Assembly: GCF_009848685.1 (NCBI RefSeq)
Contig: NZ_WXTX01000005.1
Span: 62,001-126,000 of the forward strand
Length of the DNA stretch: 64,000 bases
Direction of reading: 5' to 3'
Source: Andreprevotia sp. IGB-42
GTDB taxonomy: Bacteria; Pseudomonadota; Gammaproteobacteria; Burkholderiales; Chitinibacteraceae
Program-made: the position numbers and the translations under genes
Notes under the pieces: model-generated
Seen by the model: only the letters and a program-made list of their open reading frames with translations
Databases searched by the model: none
What the model was told of the DNA's origin: nothing
In this document: piece after piece, positions 1 through 8,069 of the stretch
How positions within the stretch are numbered: the first letter of the stretch is position 1
Layout of the letters: each line of letters opens with the position of its first letter

Positions 1-445
1 GCGACAGGTGCTGTGCCTGGAAGATATCCAGATCCGCGCCATGCGTGGGCAAGCCGATGCTGTACTGGCCGATGTCGGCGCGTGAGGTGATCTGCACGCG
101 CGTGTTGTCCTTGCGCTTCATCACCACCACCGCGCAATCGTCGATCGGCCCTACCCAGCGGTATTGTTTCTCGCGCTGTGGCGTGCGTACGGTGGTGAAC
201 AGCAGGCTGTCGGCATCCTCGCCGTTACGCAGCACCGCGCGCGGCCACGGCAGCACGGCGGTGTCCACCTGCAGGCCGGCTGCTTTGCTGACCTGCTGCA
301 GTACCTCGACCGCCAGCCCGCGAAATTGCCCCTGCTCGGTAAAGTTGAACGGGGCGAATTCCTCACTGTAGGCGCGCAGGTCGGCCCCCGGGCAAGCGCT
401 GGCCCACAGGGTGCTACACAGCAGCAGGAGCAAGCAGCGTTTCAT
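1..445 (-). CDS. Periplasmic solute-binding protein, family 3 type (3' end outside window)
   Basis: The reading frame starts at an ATG at 443-445 and runs leftward off the window, giving about 148 residues. The first 20 residues are a Sec signal peptide (Lys-Arg, a run of Leu, then a small-residue site near Ala16-Cys18). After it come FAPFNF and GLAVEVLQ, a pattern typical of the amino-acid-ABC-type (SBP_bac_3) binding proteins, in which the aromatic motif opens lobe I. The protein should sit in the periplasm and bind a small solute. No transporter genes are visible beside it, so it may be one of the orphan members of this family. The family call is good; the ligand is unknown. Confidence 0.75.
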   Translation of the reverse strand, partial: MKRCLLLLLCSTLWASACPGADLRAYSEEFAPFNFTEQGQFRGLAVEVLQQVSKAAGLQVDTAVLPWPRAVLRNGEDADSLLFTTVRTPQREKQYRWVGPIDDCAVVVMKRKDNTRVQITSRADIGQYSIGLPTHGADLDIFQAQHLS

Positions 446-902
446 CAATGCAATACGATCCACCACAGTGCCCGCCGATGCTGCCCTTGCCGGATGCAAG
501 GCCAACCGGCGCCGTAGATCATTACAAAGGATAGCGGCGCGGGGTGCAACTTTGCACGCTGCGGCGGTGGCTGGTTGTGGTTTAAACCATAAGCGGGTTG
601 GTGCCTGCGCACAGGCGTTGCGCGGCACGCAATGCATGCCCAACTTCTACCTGATATGGCTCCCAGCATAGTGGACAGGGACGCGAGGCCACGGCTGCGG
701 AGCCCGAGCTGGCAGGCGGCGGGGGAGAGGGGCTGTGGCCGCCGCCACAGCTGCGCACGTGCAACTGTGCAGCCACTTTTGCTGCCGCGTTCTAGAATGG
801 CAGCCAATGCCTTGCATTGTTGCAGGGGGATCGGTGGGCATGGGCCCACGGGTCGCTTGATGGTTGATCAGGCCCGGCATCTGGTTGCGGGCGGGGTGTG
901 CA
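446..902. other. Intergenic region between divergent genes
   Basis: This 457-base stretch separates the leftward binding-protein gene from the rightward phospholipase-D-like gene. It must hold both promoters, but I see no clear -35/-10 pair or operator. Frames here in both directions are Arg/Pro/Cys-rich and look like GC-driven shadows, so no gene is called. Confidence 0.5.
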
Positions 903-2456
903 ATGCGCAAAGGGTGCAGTCTGATGGCGATGATGGTGGCGGTTTTGATGTCGGCGTGCGCCAGCTTGCCACCGCAGGCGGACCGGGTGGCGACACAGGC
1001 ACTGGCACGGCAGGCGGATACGCGGCTGGGCAATACCTATGCGGCGGCAGAACGGCAGCATGCGGACAGCACCGCCATGCACCTGCTCCCGGACGGCGTG
1101 GATGCTTTGCTTGCGCGCATCGCGCTGGCGGAGGCCGCAGATCACAGCCTGGATCTGCAGTACTACATCTGGCACGACGACCTGACTGGCCGGCATCTGG
1201 CGCATGCGCTGCTGCGCGCCGCAGACCGTGGCGTGCGGGTGCGGCTGCTGCTTGATGACCTGGGTACCAATGCGGATGACCAGGTGTTGCTGGCGCTGGC
1301 ATCGCACCCCAATATCAGCGTGCGGCTGTTCAACCCGGTGGCCAATCGCCGCTTCAAGCGCATCAGCGCCTTGGTGGATTTCGGCCGCATCGACCGGCGC
1401 ATGCACAACAAGGCGCTGATTGCCGACAACCAGGCGGCCATCCTGGGCGGGCGCAATATCGGCGATGAATACTTCGGCGCTTCCAGCGAGGTGGCATTCG
1501 GTGACCTGGATATCCTGATGCACGGCGTGGTGGTGCCGCAGGTATCCACCGCGTTCGATGCGTTCTGGAATGCGGATTCCGCCTACCCGATCGAGCGGCT
1601 GATGGGCCGTGCCGCCGCAGCCGATGCGTTGGCCGGCTATCGCGCCAAACTGGATGCCTTTGTTGCTGCGGAGCGGGCCAGCCCGTATGTGACACAGGTA
1701 GGGCAGCGGCTGGCGCAGTTCCTGGATGAAGGCGGCGTGGATTTTGCATGGGGCAAGGCCACGGTGCTGTACGACGACCCGGCCAAGATCAGCCGGGCGC
1801 CGGAAGATACGCAGGGGCATCTGCTGCCGCAATTGCAGGCGCTGCACGTGGCGCCCACCCGGCAGATGCTGGTGGTATCGCCGTATTTCATCCCCGGTGA
1901 TGCCGGCGTAGCCTGGCTGCGCGGGCTGAGCGAGCGCGGCGTGCAGGTGACGGTGCTGACCAATTCGCTGGCTGCCACCGATGTCAGCGCCGTGCATGCC
2001 GGCTACCAGCGCTATCGCAAGGATCTGCTGGCAGCGGGCATCCACCTGTATGAGCTCAAGCCGGCAGCCAGCGACGATGGCAAGGCGCACAAGAAATCGC
2101 TGCTGGGGTCCTCGAAGGCATCACTGCACGCCAAGACCTATGTATTTGACCGCGGCAGCATCTTTGTTGGCTCGATGAACCTGGATCCGCGCTCGGTGAT
2201 GCTCAATACCGAAATCGGCGTGTATTGCGAAAGCCCCATGCTGGCCGGGGAAGTGGTGGACAGCCTGCTGCCGCAGCTGGACCGGATTGCCTGGCGGCTG
2301 GCATTGCGCAACGATGAGCAGGGCCGGGAGCACATCGTCTGGATCGATAGCGAACCGGGTGGCGCGATTACCGAACGGGACGAACCGGAAGTATCCGCGC
2401 TGCGGCGCATCGGCATCTGGTTTTTAAGCATACTGCCGATTGAATCCGAACTGTGA
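903..2456 (+). CDS. Phospholipase D-like lipoprotein, cardiolipin synthase C family
   Basis: A 517-residue phospholipase D superfamily protein. It carries both HxKxxxxD motifs, one at about H168/K170/D175 and one at about H409 (HAK then D), each followed by the GG/GS-N-D element that completes the active site. This matches ClsC/YmdC-type enzymes, which join phosphatidylglycerol with phosphatidylethanolamine to make cardiolipin. The start at 903 gives a short charged N-terminus, a hydrophobic segment and a lipobox-like MSAC with Cys19, so the protein is likely a lipoprotein. An in-frame ATG at 864 would put 13 extra residues before the signal and is less likely. ClsC usually works with an adjacent ymdB; none is present here. 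Confidence 0.85.
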   Translation: MRKGCSLMAMMVAVLMSACASLPPQADRVATQALARQADTRLGNTYAAAERQHADSTAMHLLPDGVDALLARIALAEAADHSLDLQYYIWHDDLTGRHLAHALLRAADRGVRVRLLLDDLGTNADDQVLLALASHPNISVRLFNPVANRRFKRISALVDFGRIDRRMHNKALIADNQAAILGGRNIGDEYFGASSEVAFGDLDILMHGVVVPQVSTAFDAFWNADSAYPIERLMGRAAAADALAGYRAKLDAFVAAERASPYVTQVGQRLAQFLDEGGVDFAWGKATVLYDDPAKISRAPEDTQGHLLPQLQALHVAPTRQMLVVSPYFIPGDAGVAWLRGLSERGVQVTVLTNSLAATDVSAVHAGYQRYRKDLLAAGIHLYELKPAASDDGKAHKKSLLGSSKASLHAKTYVFDRGSIFVGSMNLDPRSVMLNTEIGVYCESPMLAGEVVDSLLPQLDRIAWRLALRNDEQGREHIVWIDSEPGGAITERDEPEVSALRRIGIWFLSILPIESEL

Positions 2457-2550
2457 ACCGGCTGCCGTGGCTGCTGCCATGGCGGGAACCTCATGCTGCA
2501 ATGCCCGGCTGTCATCGGCTGGCTGAGCGGCAATTGCCGAGAGTAACGCA

Positions 2551-3105
2551 ATGATCGAACTGGAACTGACCAAGGCCTGGCTGGCGTTTTTGTCTTCACT
2601 GACTTGGCCCATCGTGGTGGTGATCGTGCTGTGCCTGTTCCGGCACAAGATTGCCGCGCTGAGCGAGCGGCTAAGCTCCGGCGAGGTGGCGGGGGCCAAG
2701 TTCAGTTTCAACGAAACCGCATCCGGCTATATCGAATCGCGCATCGATGATCTGGCCGGGCAGAAAGACCCGGAAAAGCGCGCCGCGCTGGCCGGTGAAA
2801 TCAAGGATGTGGCCGCAGTGCTGGGCGGCATCCACCCGATCTCGCTCTCGCTGCTGATCAACGCCGGCGAGCCGGGCGGCCAGCTCTGGGTGGGCGATAC
2901 CTACCTGAAAAAGAAAGAGCGCTTCGAGGTACTGCAGCAGCAGGGCCTGGCCAGCGTAGAAACCAAAACCATGAGCAACGGTGCGCTGGTGGCAGAACTG
3001 CACCTGACTGACAAAGGCCGGGGCCTGTTGCGCAACTTGGGTATGGAAACGGCGGTGGCACCTGTGCCGCAAGCCAGCACCATTGCTGCCGGAAGCGCGA
3101 TCTAG
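2551..3105 (+). CDS. Membrane-anchored protein of unknown function
   Basis: A 184-residue protein with one N-terminal transmembrane segment (about residues 10-30) followed by a charged cytoplasmic part. The C-terminal part (about residues 125-165) alternates helix-like and strand-like stretches and ends in LTDKGRGLL, a pattern common in winged-helix folds, so it may bind nucleic acid or a partner. The start has a GAGAG site eight bases upstream. It lies 94 bases after the phospholipase gene in the same direction and could be co-transcribed. The family is not recognised. Confidence 0.7.
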   Translation: MIELELTKAWLAFLSSLTWPIVVVIVLCLFRHKIAALSERLSSGEVAGAKFSFNETASGYIESRIDDLAGQKDPEKRAALAGEIKDVAAVLGGIHPISLSLLINAGEPGGQLWVGDTYLKKKERFEVLQQQGLASVETKTMSNGALVAELHLTDKGRGLLRNLGMETAVAPVPQASTIAAGSAI

Positions 3106-3138
3106 CACCGCTCTGCCCTTTGTTGCCCAGCGAGGCAA

Positions 3139-3492
3139 TCAGGCCGTTACGCCTGCCGGGCGGATATAGGCACCGCAGCGTTCAAAGTCGATCGACAACT
3201 GCTCAGCCAGCGTGGCGAACTGTACGCATTGCTGATCCAGCTGCTCCAGCGTCCATGGCCGGGAAATCGTTACAGTGACCTCCCAACCCTTGAAGATGAT
3301 CAGTGTGCGTTTGGTGCGCTTGGTGACAAGCATGCCACGGTTGCCCAAGCCGGATATCAAGGCATCGGCACTTTTATGGTCTGCCGAATAAAAGTGGAAT
3401 TCCACCGGGAAATCGATGCCCGGCACTAGTCCGACCCCCCAGCCATACCGACCACCAATTTGCGTTATGAATGACTTTTTCGTGTGCTGCAC
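3139..3492 (-). CDS. RraB-like ribonuclease E inhibitor family protein
   Basis: The C-terminal 90 residues (VEFHFYS, then a helix, LVTKR, LIIFKG, and a last helix ending FERCGAYI) follow the RraB ferredoxin-like layout, in which the protein closes with a Y/F-x-G-W/A-x-Y-like motif. RraB proteins bind RNase E and change which RNAs it cuts. The start is uncertain: no ATG lies close, and I chose a GTG at 3492 with AAGG 14 bases upstream. The frame is open to 3600, but the extra residues are Arg/Ser/His-rich and look non-coding. It is convergent with the unknown gene at 2551-3105. The family assignment is by pattern only. Confidence 0.55.
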   Translation of the reverse strand: MQHTKKSFITQIGGRYGWGVGLVPGIDFPVEFHFYSADHKSADALISGLGNRGMLVTKRTKRTLIIFKGWEVTVTISRPWTLEQLDQQCVQFATLAEQLSIDFERCGAYIRPAGVTA

Positions 3493-3802
3493 TGGCCATG
3501 GGAAAGCCTTGTAAAAATGCCGGAAGGCTACCCGGCAATGACGTTTTGAAGGGGGAAAATGGCTACGCTCTGCGGTTCGGCACGATGTGGATTGCTGCAC
3601 CCGCAGAATCGCAGTTGCAGCCTAGCAGAGCTCGCATGAAGACAAGGCTGGAGATGCAATGGGATCAGGTGAGACCTGTTCACCAATTTCCCTTGCAAGA
3701 CTTACACCAGGCTAACATGTTAGGCTTGCCATTGTAGTGCGATGCAGCATGCCGCGCAGTGCCTTGTCATCGCCATCACGCCAGCGCGTCGGGAGCCCGC
3801 CT

Positions 3803-4198
3803 GTGAGTAACGAGAGTTATCAGAACATCACGCTTCAGTTCAGCCAGGTTGCTGCTGGCCAGATGATCTTGCTGGATCTTGTGGCGGATGGCACGCCGAT
3901 CAGTTTCAGCGGTGGGCCGGCGGGGCCAAGCTCGGGGATGCAGATCCAGGCGCAGCCATCGTTGCTGCTGAGCTCGTTCACGCTGAGCAGTGCCGAGTTG
4001 AGGATCATCGTGGCACCTGCGGCGGCCGATACCAGCAGCTTTTCAGTCAAATTGTACCTGGCAGCCAATCCGGGCATCGTGCGTTTCTTCCTGAAATCCC
4101 GCTCTGATCCAGGCGTACAGGCAAGTGCCGCATTGGGCTTTGCCACGCCACAAACGGTGGGCACCACCAACACCCCATTCAGTTGGAACCCCTGGTAG
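3803..4198 (+). CDS. Small beta-rich protein of unknown function
   Basis: The protein is 131 residues long from a GTG start at 3803 with GGGAG seven bases upstream. The frame extends back to 3737, but those residues are Arg/Ser-rich and lack a ribosome site. The sequence alternates short hydrophobic strands with Ser/Thr/Gly/Pro turns, has no Cys and no signal peptide, and ends in SWNPW. This looks like a beta-sandwich or small structural protein. The 310 bases before it (3493-3802) show no other gene. I do not recognise the family. Confidence 0.6.
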   Translation: MSNESYQNITLQFSQVAAGQMILLDLVADGTPISFSGGPAGPSSGMQIQAQPSLLLSSFTLSSAELRIIVAPAAADTSSFSVKLYLAANPGIVRFFLKSRSDPGVQASAALGFATPQTVGTTNTPFSWNPW

Positions 4199-4403
4199 GC
4201 CAGCGTTGCTTGCATGCAGCATGGTGATCGAAGCAGGGCGGCTGGATGCGCGCTTCATTCAATGTGCTGATCGGCACGCAGTGCGGGCGTGAGACTGATA
4301 CGGACAATCACGCAGCGGGGCAGTGCGTGCCGCAACGATAGAACGGCAGCCGGATTGGCTGGCGGCAAAACAAGCGAGACCAGATGACGGCAGAATGCAA
4401 CCG

Positions 4404-4973
4404 ATGAGCGATCTGCAACTTACTTTCGCTACCCAGCAGGATTGGGAAGACTGGCTGGAGCAGCACGGCGCAGATGCCAGCGTGGTCTGGCTGCGCCTTG
4501 CCAAAAAAGGCGCACCGCAGCCAACGCTGAGTTACGCACAAGCGCTGGAAGCGGCCTTGTGCTTTGGCTGGATCGATGGCCAGAAAAAGACGGATGACGC
4601 ACATCACTGGCTGCAGCGCTTCACCCCGCGCCGTGCGCGCAGCATCTGGTCGCAAATCAACAAGGACAAGGCACAGGCGCTGCTGGATGCCGGCCGCATG
4701 CGCCAGGCTGGCCAGCGCGAGATTGCGCTGGCGCAACAGGATGGCCGCTGGGATGCTGCGTATACGTCCGCACGCAATTCGACCGTGCCGGATGACCTGC
4801 AAAGCGCGCTGGATGCCAATCCGGCTGCGGCCGCATGTTTCGCCACCCTTAACGGCGCCAACCGCTTTGCCATCCTGTTCCGGCTGCAAAATGCCAAAAA
4901 GCCGGAAACCCGATCGCGCAAGCTGGGCGAGTTCATCGACATGCTGGCACGGGGCGAGAGGCTGCATCCCTGA
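4404..4973 (+). CDS. YdeI/OmpD-associated family protein
   Basis: A 189-residue protein with the hallmarks of the YdeI/OmpD-associated family: an N-terminal WEDWLEQHG-type segment, W-LRLAKKG, the ALCFGWIDGQK block, RRARSIWSQINK, and a C-terminal AANRFAILFRLQNAKKPETR-like helix with R/K-rich end. Members have been linked to resistance to antimicrobial peptides and bacteriocins, but the biochemical role is not settled. I placed the start at the ATG at 4404, matching the family length; ATGs at 4395 and 4323 are alternatives. It stands alone, with no operon partner. Confidence 0.85.
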   Translation: MSDLQLTFATQQDWEDWLEQHGADASVVWLRLAKKGAPQPTLSYAQALEAALCFGWIDGQKKTDDAHHWLQRFTPRRARSIWSQINKDKAQALLDAGRMRQAGQREIALAQQDGRWDAAYTSARNSTVPDDLQSALDANPAAAACFATLNGANRFAILFRLQNAKKPETRSRKLGEFIDMLARGERLHP

Positions 4974-5125
4974 GGGATATCCACCCGGGGTGGTAACGGC
5001 ACGAACGGTGCTGCGGCGCGATACCGGAATGAACATGTACTTCTGGAAAAACGATTCTCTTTTCAAACCTCGTATGCGCCGGCAGCGCCATGGATTCTGC
5101 CGGCCCACTATCACCCGGAGTTACC

Positions 5126-5527
5126 ATGCCCAGCTACAAACCCGCTGAACACCGTGCCGTTTCGCCTTATCTGATCGTGCAGGATGCCCATGCCACGCTG
5201 GCCTTTCTGGTGCACATCTTCAACGGCATCGAGCGCTACCGGATGGCGGACGAACAAGGCGTTATCCGCCATGCCGAAGTGCAGGTTGACGATTCGGTGA
5301 TCATGGTGTGCGGGCATCCGGATGGCCAGCAGGCCACGGTTGGCTCGGTGCATGTGTATGTACCGGATGTGGATGCCTGTTACGCGCGCGCACTCGCCGC
5401 TGGCGCTACCAGCATCAGTGCGCCCGCCGATCAGCACTATGGTGACCGCAGCGCCGGCGTGACCGATGCCGCAGGCAACATATGGTGGCTGGCTACCCAC
5501 CTGAACCTGCCGGCAGGCGTAGCATGA
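5126..5527 (+). CDS. VOC (glyoxalase/bleomycin-resistance fold) family protein
   Basis: A 133-residue protein of the vicinal-oxygen-chelate fold, most like the PhnB/YP-type branch: SPYLIVQDA at the N-terminus, IFNGIERYRM, a strand with HAEVQVDDSVIM, VHVYVPDVD, and the closing DRSAGVTDAAGNIWWLATH. The start has CGGAG six bases upstream. Its stop overlaps the next start by four bases (ATGA), so the two genes are translationally coupled. The fold supports a metal-dependent lyase, dioxygenase or a binding role; the substrate cannot be told from the sequence. Confidence 0.88.
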   Translation: MPSYKPAEHRAVSPYLIVQDAHATLAFLVHIFNGIERYRMADEQGVIRHAEVQVDDSVIMVCGHPDGQQATVGSVHVYVPDVDACYARALAAGATSISAPADQHYGDRSAGVTDAAGNIWWLATHLNLPAGVA

Positions 5528-5844
5528 TCCGCAAGGCCGGTCAGGCCATCCCGCACCCGTTGAATGCGCCGGGCGATTTTTATGTGGAGGATGGCTGCTG
5601 CATGGCCTGCCTGATACCGATTGCCACGGCACCGGCATTGCTGGTTTATGACGACGATGCTGAACATTGCTACCTGCAGCGCCAGCCAGCGTCGGCAGCG
5701 GAAAACAGCTTGATGATCGAAGCGATCCAATTGGCGGAGGCACGCTGCATCCGCTATCGCGGCAGCGACGCCGGTATCCGCCAGACACTGGAACGATGTG
5801 GCGAAGCCGAACAATGTGACGGCCTGCCGTTGCAGGGCCACTGA
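5524..5844 (+). CDS. Ferredoxin-like iron-sulfur protein
   Basis: A 106-residue protein coupled to the VOC gene by an ATGA overlap. It begins with NAPGDFYVEDGCCMACLIP, matching a small family annotated as ferredoxins in which Cys-Cys-x-x-Cys near the N-terminus and a later Cys (here CIRYRG) could hold a cluster. Here the motif gives Cys39-like doublet, one further Cys three residues later, and Cys in CIRYRG. A fourth ligand may come from the C-terminal Cys pair (RCGEAEQC). An electron-transfer role is inferred; the partner is unknown. Confidence 0.7.
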   Translation: MIRKAGQAIPHPLNAPGDFYVEDGCCMACLIPIATAPALLVYDDDAEHCYLQRQPASAAENSLMIEAIQLAEARCIRYRGSDAGIRQTLERCGEAEQCDGLPLQGH

Positions 5845-6131
5845 ATTTCGCTTGCCGACATGCGGGCAGGCCATGCGCTGGTTTACCTGCCAGGCATTGC
5901 CGGATTGCTGCAGCCATGCGCATGACGGATGCCACCAGGTACGAAGTTGAGGATTCAATGCCGTGCCATCTGGAGGCCATCACCGGTTGACCGATTCAGC
6001 GCAACTGATGGGCGCCTGAACCGGTGGCCAGCCTGAGATGCCCGGGCTGGCGGGTTATGGCAAAACCTGCTCCGGGGTATTGGCCTGGTGCAAGGGTGGT
6101 TTCCTGCATCACGACATCAATTTCATGAGGA

Positions 6132-6296
6132 ATGGTAGTGAGCAGTATCGAGATTTTCGAAAATGAAAAGCCTGACGTCATCATCCGGATTACGCTGCAG
6201 GTATTGCGTGCAGCGGAAAAATTGCTGCCGAAACGGATGAGCAATGCGCTGGCTGGTGAGGATATCGATTTCAAAGCCTTGCTTGGCGATCAGTGA
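6132..6296 (+). CDS. Small protein; reading frame apparently continues in +1 frame
   Basis: A 54-residue frame from ATG 6132 (or GTG 6138, which has better spacing to GAGG at 6127-6130). It reads as real protein: an IEIFENEKPDVIIRITL strand region, a Leu/Ala helix, and GEDIDFKALLG. It stops at 6294-6296, yet the +1 frame continues through 6372 with EKALIGQLLEVIDHKDNE-like sequence and a strand RIVISVT. Joined, the two make an 80-residue protein with a helix - D/E-rich loop - strand end. A one-base insertion, a pseudogene, or a real +1 shift near 6285-6296 would all explain it. The family is not named with confidence. Confidence 0.5.
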   Translation: MVVSSIEIFENEKPDVIIRITLQVLRAAEKLLPKRMSNALAGEDIDFKALLGDQ

Positions 6297-6546
6297 GAAA
6301 GCGCTGATTGGCCAGTTGCTGGAAGTGATCGATCACAAAGATAACGAACGCATCGTCATTTCGGTGACGTGAGTGCTGGTTAGCGTTTCGGCTGGCTGGC
6401 CGGTTTGCCGATATTGCGGTACTGGTGCGAAGGAAATTGCATGAAGTCCGGATCGGGGATGCACCGGGTGCCATTCGCGCCGGGCACGACTGTCAGGCTG
6501 CGCCGTTCATGGACGGCATGGCCGGTATGGGGAGGGGAGCCAACAC

Positions 6547-6786
6547 ATGACGATTGAACAACAACTCCACGAAGCCCGCGTCAAAAGCGCCGCGTGTGCT
6601 TATCTGATTGATTTGCTGTTGCAAAGAGCAGAAGTCACGCAGCCGGGTTTGATCCAGGCACTGATGGATGGCGTTGCTGCCGATCAGGCGGGCGTGGATG
6701 AAGACATCAGCGAAAAACCGTTCATTGATGACATTTTTGCCGAGACCCAGAAAATCCTGAAACGGGCAAATGGCCCATGGGTATAG
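6547..6786 (+). CDS. Small helical protein of unknown function
   Basis: A 79-residue acidic helical protein with a strong ribosome site (GGGGAGGGGAG, ending eight bases before the ATG). The N-terminal half is predicted helix with the Leu/Ile pattern AYLIDLLLQRAEV; the C-terminal half is Asp/Glu-rich and ends TQKILKRANGPWV. It has no membrane segment, signal or Cys motif. It follows the frameshifted small gene in the same direction, 174 bases away. The family is not recognised; the good ribosome site and codon use support it being a gene. Confidence 0.6.
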   Translation: MTIEQQLHEARVKSAACAYLIDLLLQRAEVTQPGLIQALMDGVAADQAGVDEDISEKPFIDDIFAETQKILKRANGPWV

Positions 6787-6939
6787 ATGGAGATGGCTGA
6801 TTACGGCTGAGCGGCCATGCATGCCGCCTGATCACTTGATCGGGCAGCATGCTCATGCGTGCCGGGCCGGGGTTGATGACCGGCCGGATCGAATCAGCCG
6901 ATCGGCATCAGACCGCAGACATCAACATGGGCGCGGTAA

Positions 6940-7215
6940 TCAGATCATCGCCTGCATATCGGCAATGGTATGGCCGGAATTGGCGACCATTTGCTGGACG
7001 GCAGCCATGGCTTCGCGCTTGCGGCGCAGGGTTTCAATCCGGTTGCTCAGCGCGCTGGCTTCGCTTTGTTGCTGTGCTTGCAGTACGCGATCGCTGATGG
7101 ATTTTTCCTGCTGGCCGGGTGCATCCTTGTTGGGGCTATCGCCAAACAAGGCATTCAATTCGGCGCGGGCGCGGCGAGCATCGCCATTCTGGGTATGTGT
7201 TTCTGTTTTCTTCAT
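6940..7215 (-). CDS. Small coiled-coil protein, unknown
   Basis: A 91-residue, highly charged protein. Residues 10-40 are polar, and residues 40-80 form a likely coiled coil with an Arg/Lys-rich stretch (RIETLRRKREAMA). The last 20 residues, VQQMVANSGHTIADMQAMI, faintly recall the linker of H-NS-like proteins (an IxxLIxxxGLTxxDL pattern), but no DNA-binding AWxG-type motif follows. The start at 7215 is preferred over the longer frame to 7413 because the upstream residues look non-coding. The 91-residue frame has no clear ribosome site, which lowers confidence. Confidence 0.5.
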   Translation of the reverse strand: MKKTETHTQNGDARRARAELNALFGDSPNKDAPGQQEKSISDRVLQAQQQSEASALSNRIETLRRKREAMAAVQQMVANSGHTIADMQAMI

Positions 7216-7411
7216 TGTGTATTGAGCTTTTATTGTGGCAGGTCTGGAATCGATCCAGCGCCAGCCCGTGCTGTTGCCTGCTGTGGGATATGGCTGCAAG
7301 GTATGCAGTACCCACAAAGAACGGTAAACAGCGATTGGTTCGGTGGCCGTGAGGTGGTCCACTTTGGCCGATGCCAGCCAGGGCGTTAAGCCTGCGTCAG
7401 CTGCATCGTGC

Positions 7412-7437
7412 AAAAGCCCCGCATAGGCGGGGCTTTT
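7412..7437 (-). terminator. Rho-independent terminator downstream of the cold-shock gene
   Basis: A perfect 11-bp stem, AAAAGCCCCGC at 7412-7422 and its complement at 7427-7437, with a four-base loop and a T run built into the stem end. It lies 22 bases after the leftward cold-shock gene stop and is nearly symmetrical, so it could also stop rightward transcription. Confidence 0.85.
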
Positions 7438-7458
7438 GAAACAACCATTCAGCGCTGA

Positions 7459-7662
7459 TTAAGCAGCTTGAATATTGGTTGCTTGCGGGCCCTTGGCGCC
7501 CATGCCTTTGGTGTAGGTCACTTTCTGGCCTTCTTGCAGGCTCTTGAAGCCATCCGACTTGATCTCGGAGAAGTGAGCGAACAGATCTTCGCCACCTTCA
7601 GACGGGGAGATGAAGCCAAAACCCTTGGCATCGTTGAACCACTTGACTGTACCTGTTTCCAT
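7459..7662 (-). CDS. Cold-shock protein, CspA family
   Basis: A 67-residue single cold-shock domain protein of the usual length. RNP1 is KGFGFI at residues 13-18 and RNP2 is DLFAHF at 26-31, with the GTVKWFN start typical of the family. It binds single-stranded RNA and DNA and acts as an RNA chaperone in the cytoplasm. AAGGA at 7671-7675 is the ribosome site. The gene is followed by a strong terminator and preceded by a gene-free stretch long enough for the extended 5' leader that cold-induced csp genes use. Whether this copy is cold-induced cannot be read from sequence. Confidence 0.95.
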   Translation of the reverse strand: METGTVKWFNDAKGFGFISPSEGGEDLFAHFSEIKSDGFKSLQEGQKVTYTKGMGAKGPQATNIQAA

Positions 7663-8069
7663 GATGAAATTCCTTAAATTGATTGCGAGCGTATGCCCAA
7701 AAAATGCACGACATCAAGGAATAGATACGGGAACAAGGTGTGCTGCGGTGAGGCTAACGATGTAACTATAGGTCTTGCGCTTGAAAATCCTGCAACACCT
7801 GTTTTACGGACTTAATCACCGCAGGTAAAGCTTTTTCTGCAGTTATTTGTGCAGGGCAGTGCCGGTGTGGGTGCGATAATTGCGGTTTCGGGGCGTATGC
7901 CGGGCTGTTTTGCCCATATGGCACTGGCCCGCCCGGTCCTTGCTTTGCCCGGGGTGCAGCGCTGTTCCCGCTGGGCTGCCGGGTTGGCCGCACTGGCTGC
8001 AAGCCAGCCCCAACGATCTGCTTGTATTCAATATCGCGCCGCATGGCCTGCGCCGCGCCGGAGTTCTTC
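7663..8069. other. Intergenic region between csp and the SulP gene
   Basis: These 407 bases separate divergent genes. The csp side is relatively AT-rich next to the gene and probably holds its promoter and a long 5' leader. Near the SulP gene there are only short GC-rich frames that I read as shadows. No structured RNA is clear to me. Confidence 0.45.
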
